This document shows positions 16,422-23,148 of a stretch of DNA of 38,962 nt, one piece after another; within the stretch, counting starts at the first letter, position 1, and every line of letters starts with the position of its first letter. Below the pieces are notes generated by a model, which ran no database searches, was not told the DNA's origin, and saw only the letters and a program-made list of their open reading frames with translations. The position numbers were made by a program, and so were the translations under genes. Origin of the DNA: a virus; the IMG/VR virus record IMGVR_UViG_3300048838_000316, positions 1 through 38,962 of that record; one strand, written 5' to 3'.

Positions 16422-16460
16422 TATTGCGTTCAATGGTGAGCGCGTAAAAACCATACACAG

Positions 16461-16679
16461 ATGAAAAAAATACAAATTCCAAACTTACATATTGACACTC
16501 CAGTAACTTTACCAGGCTTTCAAATCATTCGTTATGTTGACGACTTTAACACGGTCGTTATCATAGAAGACGAATACACCCCGGACGAAGCAGTTTTGTT
16601 CTTCACGCATCCGGCAAAGTCCGTGACGATCTGGAAAGTGGCGCAAGACGAAAACGGCGTTCTTTACATTTGGCTTTAA
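16461..16679 (+). CDS. Small early protein, unknown (72 aa)
   Basis: A soluble 72-residue protein that is beta-rich by composition (many V, I, T and Y) and ends with a short hydrophobic VLYIWL. It is the first gene after the divergent promoter, about 33 bases from the predicted transcript start. Its leader AAAACCATACACAG directly precedes the ATG. No family is recognised; such first early genes often encode host-takeover proteins, but that is only a general expectation. Confidence 0.6.
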   Translation: MKKIQIPNLHIDTPVTLPGFQIIRYVDDFNTVVIIEDEYTPDEAVLFFTHPAKSVTIWKVAQDENGVLYIWL

Positions 16680-16713
16680 TGGCTTTAATTTTTCAACTCA
16701 AAACCATACAACC

Positions 16714-16986
16714 ATGATCCAAGTTTATTTTTTCGGCCCTGACCTGGTGGCCTTTATTGAAGAAGAAACACAGACCAGCGTCGTCCTGACAATTGATGAG
16801 GCGATGACCCACGTCCGGCTTCTTTCTACCGGTGAGGGCATTGCAACATTTCGCGGGGGGGCATTTGGCGAGGTGGAACGCTACATTTATTCCTGGTCAA
16901 CGCCCAACGTTGTACAGGCTATCATTGGCGACCACAGACAGCAGATCGTAAACAATTACACAATCAATAAAAACAGAAACGCATGA
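16714..16986 (+). CDS. Small early protein, unknown (90 aa)
   Basis: A mostly beta-type soluble protein without motif, signal peptide or membrane segment. It resembles its neighbour at 16461 in size and in having a hydrophobic N-terminus. The leader CAAAACCATACAACC before the ATG matches that of the neighbour, so the pair probably share translation control. The stop overlaps the next start by 4 bases. Confidence 0.6.
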   Translation: MIQVYFFGPDLVAFIEEETQTSVVLTIDEAMTHVRLLSTGEGIATFRGGAFGEVERYIYSWSTPNVVQAIIGDHRQQIVNNYTINKNRNA

Positions 16987-17438
16987 TTCAGGCGATTGTA
17001 AAATTCGCAGCGGGCAACCCCCGCGACACCAAGCGCGGCCCGCGCATTAACGCTGTTGTTACTTTGCCCGACGGCTCCGAACAAACTATTTGGGACGCCC
17101 CCGGCGGTATTGTTTCCTCCTGGAAAAAAGGGCAGGCCGTAACCCTGGAGCAAAACGGGCAATATTACAACCCGGTAAAAGGCGACGCAACGCAGGGCAC
17201 AACGCAGCCACAGGCGCAAAGCGCCCCGGCGCTTACCCGCGTTGACCTCGACAACGAAGAAGCCCGCGAACACCTGTACAAGCGCGCAGCGGCGTTCACC
17301 GATGTGTACCGCTCAATATATGAGCGCCTGCGCACAGGTGACACAGACGACCCGCTGGATATTGCGCAGCCGGTAAACCCGGAAGACCTTAGCAGCGCAG
17401 CGGCGACGATCTTTATTCAACTGATGCGCAATGCGTGA
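16983..17438 (+). CDS. Putative OB-fold single-strand DNA-binding-like protein (151 aa)
   Basis: The first 65 residues have the pattern of a small OB-fold: a beta strand, GNPRDTKRGPRINAVVTL, then DGSEQTIWDAPGG, then KKGQAVTLEQNG. Similar segments occur in phage proteins suspected of binding single-stranded nucleic acid. A Gln/Pro/Ala-rich linker (66-80) precedes a helical, acidic C-terminus. The position in the early operon, upstream of the replication genes, agrees with such a role. The family assignment is tentative. Confidence 0.45.
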   Translation: MIQAIVKFAAGNPRDTKRGPRINAVVTLPDGSEQTIWDAPGGIVSSWKKGQAVTLEQNGQYYNPVKGDATQGTTQPQAQSAPALTRVDLDNEEAREHLYKRAAAFTDVYRSIYERLRTGDTDDPLDIAQPVNPEDLSSAAATIFIQLMRNA

Positions 17439-17697
17439 CGAAGAGCAATACCGCGCCGAAATATGGGAAGGCGAAGTCTTCAGGGGCTTCGCCGCTACCT
17501 TCAACCAAATACTAAGGATTGAGGACTTATTACGCACTTGCACGCTACCGGAAACTGAGGTAAGATACTGGACAGCATACGCCGAACACTTACCAGAAGA
17601 CCAAGCAACCGGGCTTATCCGACGCTTGGAAGCCAACCAAGCGGAAAGCAGCGACCCCCGACAGCAATTTATTGACCGCTTAAAAATTATGCCATGA
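17431..17697 (+). CDS. Small early protein, unknown (88 aa)
   Basis: A soluble, mainly helical and acidic protein with no recognised motif. It overlaps the previous gene by 8 bases and the next by 4, so it is tightly coupled within the early operon. The C-terminal region ESSDPRQQFIDRLKIMP looks flexible. Function unknown. Confidence 0.6.
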   Translation: MRDEEQYRAEIWEGEVFRGFAATFNQILRIEDLLRTCTLPETEVRYWTAYAEHLPEDQATGLIRRLEANQAESSDPRQQFIDRLKIMP

Positions 17698-18113
17698 AGC
17701 CCGCAAAAGACACGCTATCACAGGCCCGCGCCTTTTTGGCCAACGCCGAAACCCTGCTTTCAAGCGGCCCCGGTGCGGATGACCTCGACGGCATGGCAGC
17801 ATGGATAAGCGAGATGAACGCAGCTTTTGCCCGTCTGGCGCAGCTTGCCGGGGAGTGTGAGGCCGTTTACGCGCGCTTGGTGCAGCACGAACTTAGCACA
17901 ATTGAAGACGAAGAGCTTAAGAAAATTAAGCACTCCTCAACACTTACCGAACTATGGGTTAGGGGCAAATACCCAGAAGCCTACGCCACAGTGGCGAAGA
18001 TGGAGCGCATGGCCCGCGTGTTTACTGAGGTATTGCAGAATAGCCGTACGCTGCTCGCATCGTACCGGCAGGAAAGGGAATTTGATTTACGGACGCAAAT
18101 AAGACAACAATGA
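17694..18113 (+). CDS. Helical early protein, unknown (139 aa)
   Basis: Almost the whole protein should be alpha-helical, with long runs free of Pro and Gly. The second half has a distinct signature, TELWVRGKYPEAYATVAKM, followed by NSRTLLASYRQER. A coiled-coil or helical-bundle fold is likely. It is coupled by 4-base overlaps on both sides. I know no function for this pattern; it may bind nucleic acid or another early protein. Confidence 0.6.
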   Translation: MKPAKDTLSQARAFLANAETLLSSGPGADDLDGMAAWISEMNAAFARLAQLAGECEAVYARLVQHELSTIEDEELKKIKHSSTLTELWVRGKYPEAYATVAKMERMARVFTEVLQNSRTLLASYRQEREFDLRTQIRQQ

Positions 18114-18412
18114 AAAAAGTAAAAGCACTGAGCCGGCCCGCAAAGCCCACAAAGACCCCGCGCCACGTCTTAAAGCAGACGAAAGCCGACAGGCTAAACG
18201 TCAAGTTCAAGCCCCCTGCAGCGGTTGACCGGTCACTAAGCGCGCCCCGTGCAAATTACCAAAAGCCCGGAACCGCTGACATCAAAGTACAAGCGACGGC
18301 CCGGCAGGATGACGACATTGGGCGCTTGATGCAGGAATGCAGCGCCGCAGGGTGGCAGGATTACATTATTATTCATGGGCATTATACTGTCTTTGCCCGC
18401 AAAACCGCGTAA
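18110..18412 (+). CDS. Basic early protein, unknown (100 aa)
   Basis: The N-terminal half is strongly basic and disordered (many K, R, P and T), as in nucleic-acid-binding tails. The C-terminal 35 residues (RLMQECSAAGWQDYIIIHGH and a short strand) look like a small alpha/beta unit. It overlaps the previous gene by ATGA and ends 1 base before the small membrane ORF at 18414. Function unknown. Confidence 0.58.
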   Translation: MKKVKALSRPAKPTKTPRHVLKQTKADRLNVKFKPPAAVDRSLSAPRANYQKPGTADIKVQATARQDDDIGRLMQECSAAGWQDYIIIHGHYTVFARKTA

Positions 18413-18413
18413 C

Positions 18414-18494
18414 ATGGACATCTTTGGAATCTTAATTGTCGTACTTTTCGCCTGGCTGCTATCCGATGCGGGCGAACAAAAGCAAAGCAGATGA
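18414..18494 (+). CDS. Very short membrane peptide (26 aa)
   Basis: The sequence MDIFGILIVVLFAWLLSDAG is a single hydrophobic helix, followed by six polar residues. The gene is too short to be found by length filters. It fits perfectly in the operon: the start comes 1 base after the preceding stop and its stop overlaps the next start as ATGA. The helix could be an inner-membrane anchor or a small regulatory peptide. Confidence 0.55.
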   Translation: MDIFGILIVVLFAWLLSDAGEQKQSR

Positions 18495-18730
18495 AAACCT
18501 ACACCTTCGCAACCTCCGGCGGCATTGTGACCGCCCAGGGCTTCACCCGTGACGACGCGCGCAACCGCCTTCGCGCCGCGTTCCCGCACCTGAGCATCGT
18601 GCCCGACGACGACCGCAGCGAAGCGCAGCGGCTTATTGACGAAGAAATCCGGGAGGACAAAGCCCGCGCAAGGACTGAGGGCGCAGAGTTCGATTACTAC
18701 GAACCCGACCCGAACGAACTACCTTTTTAA
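18491..18730 (+). CDS. Small acidic early protein, unknown (79 aa)
   Basis: A soluble protein with an N-terminal strand-helix unit (TFATSGGIVTAQGFTRDDAR, then RLRAAFPHL) and a strongly acidic second half ending in DYYEPDPNELPF. The N-terminal pattern, a short beta strand followed by a helix with R-x-R-L, recalls small phage proteins of the early region. The acidic tail could mimic DNA. Function unknown. Confidence 0.58.
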   Translation: MKTYTFATSGGIVTAQGFTRDDARNRLRAAFPHLSIVPDDDRSEAQRLIDEEIREDKARARTEGAEFDYYEPDPNELPF

Positions 18731-18747
18731 CCGCTAAAACTACAATT

Positions 18748-18927
18748 GTGAAAAAAACTATTGAACGCATCGACTCCGCCCGGTGGCTACTGGCCGCCCT
18801 GGCTTTCCTGCTTACCATGCTCCTGCTTAACGCCTGCGCTTCGCCGCTGCCGACCCGGCGGGATGCGGTAGAGGTAGCGCCGCTGCCGGTGTGGGTAATT
18901 CGTAACCTTGAAAAAACAACGCAATGA
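18748..18927 (+). CDS. Putative small lipoprotein with a GTG start (59 aa)
   Basis: A GTG at 18748 opens a 59-residue protein: KKTIERIDSARW, a hydrophobic helix LLAALAFLLTMLLL, then NACASPLP. This fits a lipoprotein signal with the lipobox LNAC. The mature peptide is only about 30 residues and Pro-rich. The stop overlaps the start of the next gene as ATGA, which supports the frame. Small outer-membrane lipoproteins such as Rz1 have this size, but this gene is far from the lysis module. Surface exclusion is another possibility. Confidence 0.55.
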   Translation: MKKTIERIDSARWLLAALAFLLTMLLLNACASPLPTRRDAVEVAPLPVWVIRNLEKTTQ

Positions 18928-19184
18928 AACACATTGAGGATGAATTGCTACCCAAAAAAAATAAGCTACAATCAAGCGGCAAAGGCAAAGACAAAACGTT
19001 TTTTGTTGAAATCCTAGACGCGGAATTAGATATTTTGCACTGCGATTTTCAATTTGACGGATGCGTTACTATTAATACTGAAAATTATAGCTACTTGGCG
19101 CTTACAGTAGAAAACCTTTACGCCTTAATCGCTTTGATTAATGAATCCGAAATAAAGTATGAAAAAATGTTTGAAAAGAAATAA
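18924..19184 (+). CDS. Small early protein, unknown (86 aa)
   Basis: A soluble protein with a charged N-terminus and a core containing FVEILDAELDILHCDFQFDG. A helical C-terminus contains LTVENLYALIALINESE. It is the last gene before the promoter and the structured leader. The -33 box of that promoter lies within its last codons. Function unknown. Confidence 0.6.
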   Translation: MKHIEDELLPKKNKLQSSGKGKDKTFFVEILDAELDILHCDFQFDGCVTINTENYSYLALTVENLYALIALINESEIKYEKMFEKK

Positions 19185-19201
19185 ACCTTTTCTTATCTTT
19201 G
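19170..19201 (+). promoter_or_regulatory. Promoter for the leader RNA and replication genes
   Basis: TTTG (19170-19173), a 20-base spacer and TATCTTTG (19194-19201) match the Bacteroidota consensus exactly. The predicted start is near 19207-19210. The -33 box overlaps the end of the preceding gene. Confidence 0.88.
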
Positions 19202-19207
19202 TTTCAT

Positions 19208-19309
19208 CAAAAGAGCTATGCGCAGGTCTCCTACCCAGCGCATAGTTACTACCGGAATAATTTTCCGATGGGCTGAGAGTGTAGGAGCTTTCAGCCCTTT
19301 TTTTATTTT
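19208..19309 (+). ncRNA. Structured leader RNA with complementary hairpin loops
   Basis: About 100 bases from the predicted transcript start contain three hairpins. P1 has a 10-bp stem (19214-19223 with 19238-19247) and a 14-base loop. P2 is CGGAA (19253-19257) with TTCCG (19263-19267). P3 has a 10-bp stem (19270-19279 with 19288-19297), an 8-base loop and a T-run. The loop of P1 holds CTCCTAC (19228-19234), and nearly the whole loop of P3 is its complement GTAGGAG (19281-19287). The loops can therefore pair over 7 bases as a kissing complex or as an antiterminator. This resembles an attenuator or a small regulatory RNA; I recognise no known riboswitch class. The end is set by the terminator. 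Confidence 0.7.
19270..19309 (+). terminator. Rho-independent terminator ahead of the replication genes
   Basis: The P3 hairpin of the leader is followed by TTTTTTTATTTT. It stands between a strong promoter and the ATG at 19324, so replication gene expression should depend on escape from this terminator or on read-through. Its loop is complementary to the loop of P1. Confidence 0.85.
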
Positions 19310-19323
19310 AAAAAGTAGTGACT

Positions 19324-20400
19324 ATGAAAGAGTTATTGTTAGCGCTGAATCAGAGGCCCATCTCTTATTATCCGATTTATGCAAAAATCCTAAACAGCGT
19401 TCATGCTGGTATTCTATTGTCGCAATTGATGTACTGGTGGAGCGCCGTGCATGGAAGGGAGTTTTACAAGACTGATGCTGAGATAGCAGACGAAACATCC
19501 CTGAGTAGCGCAGAGTTAAGGACAGCCAAAAAGATTTTAAAAGAATCCGGCTTTGTGACAATCAAAGCAAAGGGCGTACCTGCAAAAACACACTACATTA
19601 TAAACCACGTTTTTTTACAAACTAGTTTAGCGGAATTCGCAAAACTGGATTCGTTGAAACAACAAATCTGCTTTAGCGATTTTAGCGAAACTATTACAGA
19701 GAATACTACAAAGACCACACAGAGAGAAGAACCCGTTTTCGATGAAAACGCCTCTCCTTCTTTTTTTCTTGAAAAACCAAAGCGCAAAAAAGAAGACTAT
19801 TTAGAACTGATTGCGCAGGTAGTGGATTATTTGAACGTGGCAACAGGCCGTAAATTTGGCTACACTACAAAGACGACAGAAAAAAGCATAATAGCCCGCG
19901 CAAAGGAGGGGTATGCGTTTGAAGATTTCGCCGTCGTGATCGACTGCAAGACTGCCGAATGGCTGCACGATTCCGAATTTTCTAAGTATTTGAACCCGGA
20001 AACACTTTTTGGGAACAAGATGGAAAAGTATTTGGTTACCGCCCGCGCTGAAAACGCCGCCCGTGCCAACACCGACACCGCCCTAAAAGATACCGAACTC
20101 GACACAGCAACAGCCGAAAAGTACGCTGCATACATCAACCACGCACAGGAGAAGTACGCCCAACTTTGGAATAGCAGCGTCCGGGTATTTTCGCACAGTG
20201 AATTTATTGACTACCTGGAAAACCGTTCGCTGCCTGCGATTCAATACGGCCTGACCACACAAGAGAAGAAGCGCCTACTTTTGGATGTGCATGACCGATT
20301 GAACGCATCGGCTGATTTGAGAAAAAAATATTCCAAAACGATTGACGCATTCCACGCTGCTGCCCGGCAGGTCTTGCGCCAAGAAACGATCAAGCTATGA
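19324..20400 (+). CDS. Replisome organiser / replication initiation protein (358 aa)
   Basis: The N-terminal 100 residues form a winged-helix type domain with a typical phage-initiator opening (ISYYPIYAKILNSVHAGILL, then YKTDAEIADETSLS, a helix-turn-helix). An acidic, Ser/Thr-rich linker (about 110-150) leads to a domain matching the conserved phage C-terminal replication domain (Phg_2220_C type): VVDYLNVATGRKFGYTTKTT with an LNPETLFGNKMEKYL end. The last 110 residues are helical. It should bind the origin and recruit the helicase encoded next (4-base overlap). I chose the ATG at 19324 over the GTG at 19318. The gene lies behind the leader terminator. Confidence 0.75.
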   Translation: MKELLLALNQRPISYYPIYAKILNSVHAGILLSQLMYWWSAVHGREFYKTDAEIADETSLSSAELRTAKKILKESGFVTIKAKGVPAKTHYIINHVFLQTSLAEFAKLDSLKQQICFSDFSETITENTTKTTQREEPVFDENASPSFFLEKPKRKKEDYLELIAQVVDYLNVATGRKFGYTTKTTEKSIIARAKEGYAFEDFAVVIDCKTAEWLHDSEFSKYLNPETLFGNKMEKYLVTARAENAARANTDTALKDTELDTATAEKYAAYINHAQEKYAQLWNSSVRVFSHSEFIDYLENRSLPAIQYGLTTQEKKRLLLDVHDRLNASADLRKKYSKTIDAFHAAARQVLRQETIKL

Positions 20401-22262
20401 ACTTGCTCAATATAGCCCTGGAATATCACGCCGCCGAGCTTCGCGTTGTGCCTATCCGAGAAGATAAGCGCCCGGCTGTGGCCTCCTGGAAGCAATACCA
20501 GACCGTGCAAACGGAAAACGATGTGCGGGAAATGTTTACCCAGGATCAATACGGCATTGCGATTCTTACCGGCATTGACGGCCTGGAATGCGTCGATGTG
20601 GATAGCAAGTACGACCTTACCGGCACACTAATTGAAGACCTACAAACCGCGAACGACTGGATAAACGACAAAGACGGGCAGTTTCAACGCCTGACGATTC
20701 AGCGCACGCGTTCCGGGGGTTGGCACATCCTGTACAAGTGTCCGCATCCAGAGGGGAATAAGAAACTAGCGGAGCGCCCCGCAAGCGGTGACGAAGACCC
20801 GAACACCACGCCCGTACTTCTGGAAACGCGCGGTATTGGCGGCTACATAGTTGCAGCCCCTACGCCGGGATACTCCCTGTATTTTGGATCGTTCAAAGCT
20901 ATACCCGCTATTAAGCAAAGCACCCGCGATACACTTATCCGGGTATGCCGGTCTTTCGATCAATCCGTTAAGCCTGACCCGCAAACCGCATACCGTGAAA
21001 AACCCAAAGAAGAAATCAACACGCAGCGGGATGGTTTAACGCCCTGGCAGGATTATAACGAACGTACCGATGCAGTGGATGTATTGCAGGCGCATGGATG
21101 GACGGTAGTGTATGAAGACGGGGAGCGCATCTATATGAAGCGCCCCGGCAATACTGATGCAAAGACCAGCGGGAACTACCATAAAACCAAAGGCGTTTTT
21201 GTATCACATACCACGTCAACGCCACTGCCTACGGGCGTAGGGTTAAACGCTTTTTCAGTTTATGCGCACCTAAAGCACGGCGGTGATTTTAAAGCCGCTG
21301 CCCGTGCACTGAGTTCTGAGGGCTATGGAGCAGCCCCGCAAGCCCGGCAAGAGGTGCAAGCGATTCAGCAGCGAACGCCCGAACAAGTCCAAGCGCAGGA
21401 CGATGCACTTATTGCCTTTGTAAAATCTACGCGCTTTGACCTTTCGGCTCCGATTACTGAGGAAGCCGCAACGCTGACCGTTTCCCCGCCGGATAGCGGG
21501 CAGGTGTACAAGGTAGGCGGTCGTTCCATGATTGGCGCTATTGTCGGAGAACAGAAAAGCGGCAAGAGCTTTGTATGTCAAAACATAGTTGCCAGCGCGC
21601 TAATGGGCGGTTATCAATCTGCGCACTTTTCGCAGAAGATGGAAAAGGACGACCGGATATTGTATTTTGACACAGAGCAAAGCGAATATTTTTACAAGCG
21701 CTCCCAGGCCCGAATCTATGAGATTGCCGGAATATCAGAGAATGACCCGCGTTATGAGGCGTACCACTTGCGCCGTTTGCCGGTAGATCAACGCTTGAAA
21801 GCAGTGGAGTACTTTATCCGCAACGGCAAAGCGCCGAGCTTTATAATCATTGACGGCATTGTTGATCTTTGCCGCAACTTCAACGACGAGCGCGAAAGCG
21901 CCGATTTGATGAATTTACTTTTGCAGTGGACAGACGAAACGCAGGCGCTTCTAATCACGGTGCTTCACTTAACAAAGGGCAACGGCTTTATGCGGGGGCA
22001 CTTAGGAACGGCATTGCAAAACAAGTGCGATTTTAGTATAGAAATAGCGCTTGATAAAGATTGGCCCGGCGCATTCAGTGTAAAAAGCAGGGATAGCCGT
22101 TTTCCTCCGTTTCCTAAGTTTTCATTTATCCGTGATCCAAAAACGGGACTTACTACGTCACAAAGCAGCTCGCAGTTTCCAAGCACCGCCACCCCTGAGT
22201 TACTCCCCTGGCACGCGGTGGCCAACGAAAGGCAGCCGGAGGGGGAGGATTTGCCGTTTTAA
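20397..22262 (+). CDS. PrimPol-helicase fusion replication protein (621 aa)
   Basis: The N-terminal domain (1-190) is a bifunctional primase-polymerase: the metal-binding DVD at residues 67-69 (GLECVDVDSKYD), the SGGWH motif at 106-110, and ETRGIGGYIVAAP at about 143-155. After a linker region (200-365) comes a RepA/RecA-like ATPase. It has Walker A GEQKSGKSF near residue 385 and Walker B FIIIDGIVDLC near 482-492, plus a later TVLHLTKGNG segment. It should prime and unwind the phage DNA. No separate DNA polymerase is encoded, so the host polymerase or the PrimPol domain must do the synthesis. The start overlaps the replisome organiser by ATGA. Confidence 0.88.
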   Translation: MNLLNIALEYHAAELRVVPIREDKRPAVASWKQYQTVQTENDVREMFTQDQYGIAILTGIDGLECVDVDSKYDLTGTLIEDLQTANDWINDKDGQFQRLTIQRTRSGGWHILYKCPHPEGNKKLAERPASGDEDPNTTPVLLETRGIGGYIVAAPTPGYSLYFGSFKAIPAIKQSTRDTLIRVCRSFDQSVKPDPQTAYREKPKEEINTQRDGLTPWQDYNERTDAVDVLQAHGWTVVYEDGERIYMKRPGNTDAKTSGNYHKTKGVFVSHTTSTPLPTGVGLNAFSVYAHLKHGGDFKAAARALSSEGYGAAPQARQEVQAIQQRTPEQVQAQDDALIAFVKSTRFDLSAPITEEAATLTVSPPDSGQVYKVGGRSMIGAIVGEQKSGKSFVCQNIVASALMGGYQSAHFSQKMEKDDRILYFDTEQSEYFYKRSQARIYEIAGISENDPRYEAYHLRRLPVDQRLKAVEYFIRNGKAPSFIIIDGIVDLCRNFNDERESADLMNLLLQWTDETQALLITVLHLTKGNGFMRGHLGTALQNKCDFSIEIALDKDWPGAFSVKSRDSRFPPFPKFSFIRDPKTGLTTSQSSSQFPSTATPELLPWHAVANERQPEGEDLPF

Positions 22263-22303
22263 AAAATTATCGATTTAGCACAAAATGTTTAAAACGAAAT
22301 AGT

Positions 22304-22311
22304 TATCTTCG
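22304..22311 (+). promoter_or_regulatory. Possible weak promoter before the zinc-finger gene
   Basis: TATCTTCG differs by one base from the TATCTTTG used elsewhere in this genome. No clear TTTG lies 19-21 bases upstream. It is the only candidate in the 69-base gap after the helicase gene, and the leader ATCAAAAACCACTACC follows. Confidence 0.4.
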
Positions 22312-22331
22312 TAACATCAAAAACCACTACC

Positions 22332-22583
22332 ATGCACAGCCGACTAATACCCACCCGCCAACAAATAGCCTGGGATCAAAACGACGGCGTTTTGACCTGT
22401 GCCAACTGCGGTACATCTCGCGCAAAAGCCGGAGCGCCGCGCAACAACTGCCCCGCCTGCGGATATTGGATTTGCCGGGCCTGTGCTGCTAAACTTAGGG
22501 CAGCCCGGCAAGATTGCGCTTGTTGTCGGAGGGCAAACGCGAATGAAAAAATTTACAAAGGATCATGGCACGGAGTAAGGTAG
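22332..22583 (+). CDS. RING-like / treble-clef zinc-binding protein (83 aa)
   Basis: Nine cysteines are arranged as C23-x2-C26, C40-x2-C43, C48-x2-C51 and C62-x-C64-C65. This is close to a cross-brace RING or double treble-clef, enough for two zinc ions, but it lacks the central histidine typical of RING. The tail is basic. A role in protein binding or nucleic-acid binding is likely; ubiquitin ligase activity should not be assumed. The gene overlaps the VRR-NUC gene by 19 bases, so the two products are probably made together. Confidence 0.7.
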   Translation: MHSRLIPTRQQIAWDQNDGVLTCANCGTSRAKAGAPRNNCPACGYWICRACAAKLRAARQDCACCRRANANEKIYKGSWHGVR

Positions 22584-22954
22584 GCAGCGAACATAGCATA
22601 CAGGCCGCCGTTGTCCGTTGGTTCCGATTCCAGTACCCCGGCAAATCGCGGCTACTTTTCAGCATTCCAAACGGGGCTATGCTTTACGGCGATAGATTCC
22701 AACGCGCAAGGCAATGGAAGAAATTGGAAGAAGAGGGGGCTGTAGCGGGCGCGCCGGATTTGTTTCTTAGCATACCATCCGGGCAACTACATGGCCTATA
22801 TATCGAAATGAAAACGCCGGAAGGCAGCCAAAGCGATAAACAGGCCGCATTCGAAGCCGATGCGATACAGGCAGGGTATGGCTACGCTATGCCCCGGAGC
22901 TTGGAGGAAGGAATAAATGTGATAACAAGCTACCTAAAAGCGGGTAGCTATTAA
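22565..22954 (+). CDS. VRR-NUC domain nuclease (129 aa)
   Basis: The whole protein is one VRR-NUC domain of the PD-(D/E)XK superfamily. It has E9 in the first helix, G-A-P-D65 before a strand, E81-x-K83 in YIEMKTPEG, and Q93 in SDKQAAF. Such phage proteins are structure-specific nucleases and may resolve Holliday junctions or other branched replication products before packaging. Its length is normal for stand-alone VRR-NUC proteins. It closes the replication module. Confidence 0.88.
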   Translation: MARSKVGSEHSIQAAVVRWFRFQYPGKSRLLFSIPNGAMLYGDRFQRARQWKKLEEEGAVAGAPDLFLSIPSGQLHGLYIEMKTPEGSQSDKQAAFEADAIQAGYGYAMPRSLEEGINVITSYLKAGSY

Positions 22955-22959
22955 AATAA

Positions 22960-23054
22960 TTCCCGGCTTCCCAGGTTTGGAAGCTGGCGCGGTTGCTTTA
23001 CCGTAGTGGTTATGGTGTGCTGATGGGCCGTGCGCGGTGGACTGGGGCCGGGAA
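22960..23054. other. Structured intergenic element (possible non-coding RNA)
   Basis: This lies in the 194-base gap between the nuclease gene and the glycosyltransferase gene. TTCCCGGC (22960-22967) pairs perfectly with GCCGGGAA (23047-23054) and encloses further helices. One is CTTCC/GGAAG with a 7-base loop (22967-22983); the other is GCGC-type pairing of 22987-22992 with 23028-23035. A closing stem with internal branches suggests a folded RNA on either strand. It is not a canonical tRNA (no TTC in the 7-base loop, no clear D-arm) and no U-run follows. Confidence 0.45.
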
Positions 23055-23101
23055 AAACATAGGTGTCTTTTCATTCTTGTATGGTTTTAGGTTAGTAATT
23101 C

Positions 23102-23128
23102 GCCGCCGGAGCAGAAAAGCCCGGCGGC
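23102..23128 (+). other. Hairpin in the leader of the glycosyltransferase cluster
   Basis: GCCGCCGG (23102-23109) pairs perfectly with CCGGCGGC (23121-23128) around an 11-base loop, 20 bases before the ATG at 23149. No T-run follows on the plus strand, so it is not a normal terminator. It may affect mRNA stability or translation of the cluster. Confidence 0.5.
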
Positions 23129-23148
23129 AACTTTAAAAAAAATCAGAT

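Noticed and set aside
22960-23054. tRNA gene on the minus strand
   Set aside because: A 7-8-bp closing stem and a 5-bp arm with a 7-base loop are tRNA-like, but the loop lacks TTC, no D-arm or anticodon arm is convincing, and the length is 95 bases.
22934-23074. Minus-strand 46-codon ORF with an AAAACCATACAAGA leader before its ATG
   Set aside because: The leader matches the genome's leader motif, but the peptide is His/Pro-rich and irregular and lies on the folded element. A folded DNA/RNA element explains the region at least as well. Not listed as a gene.
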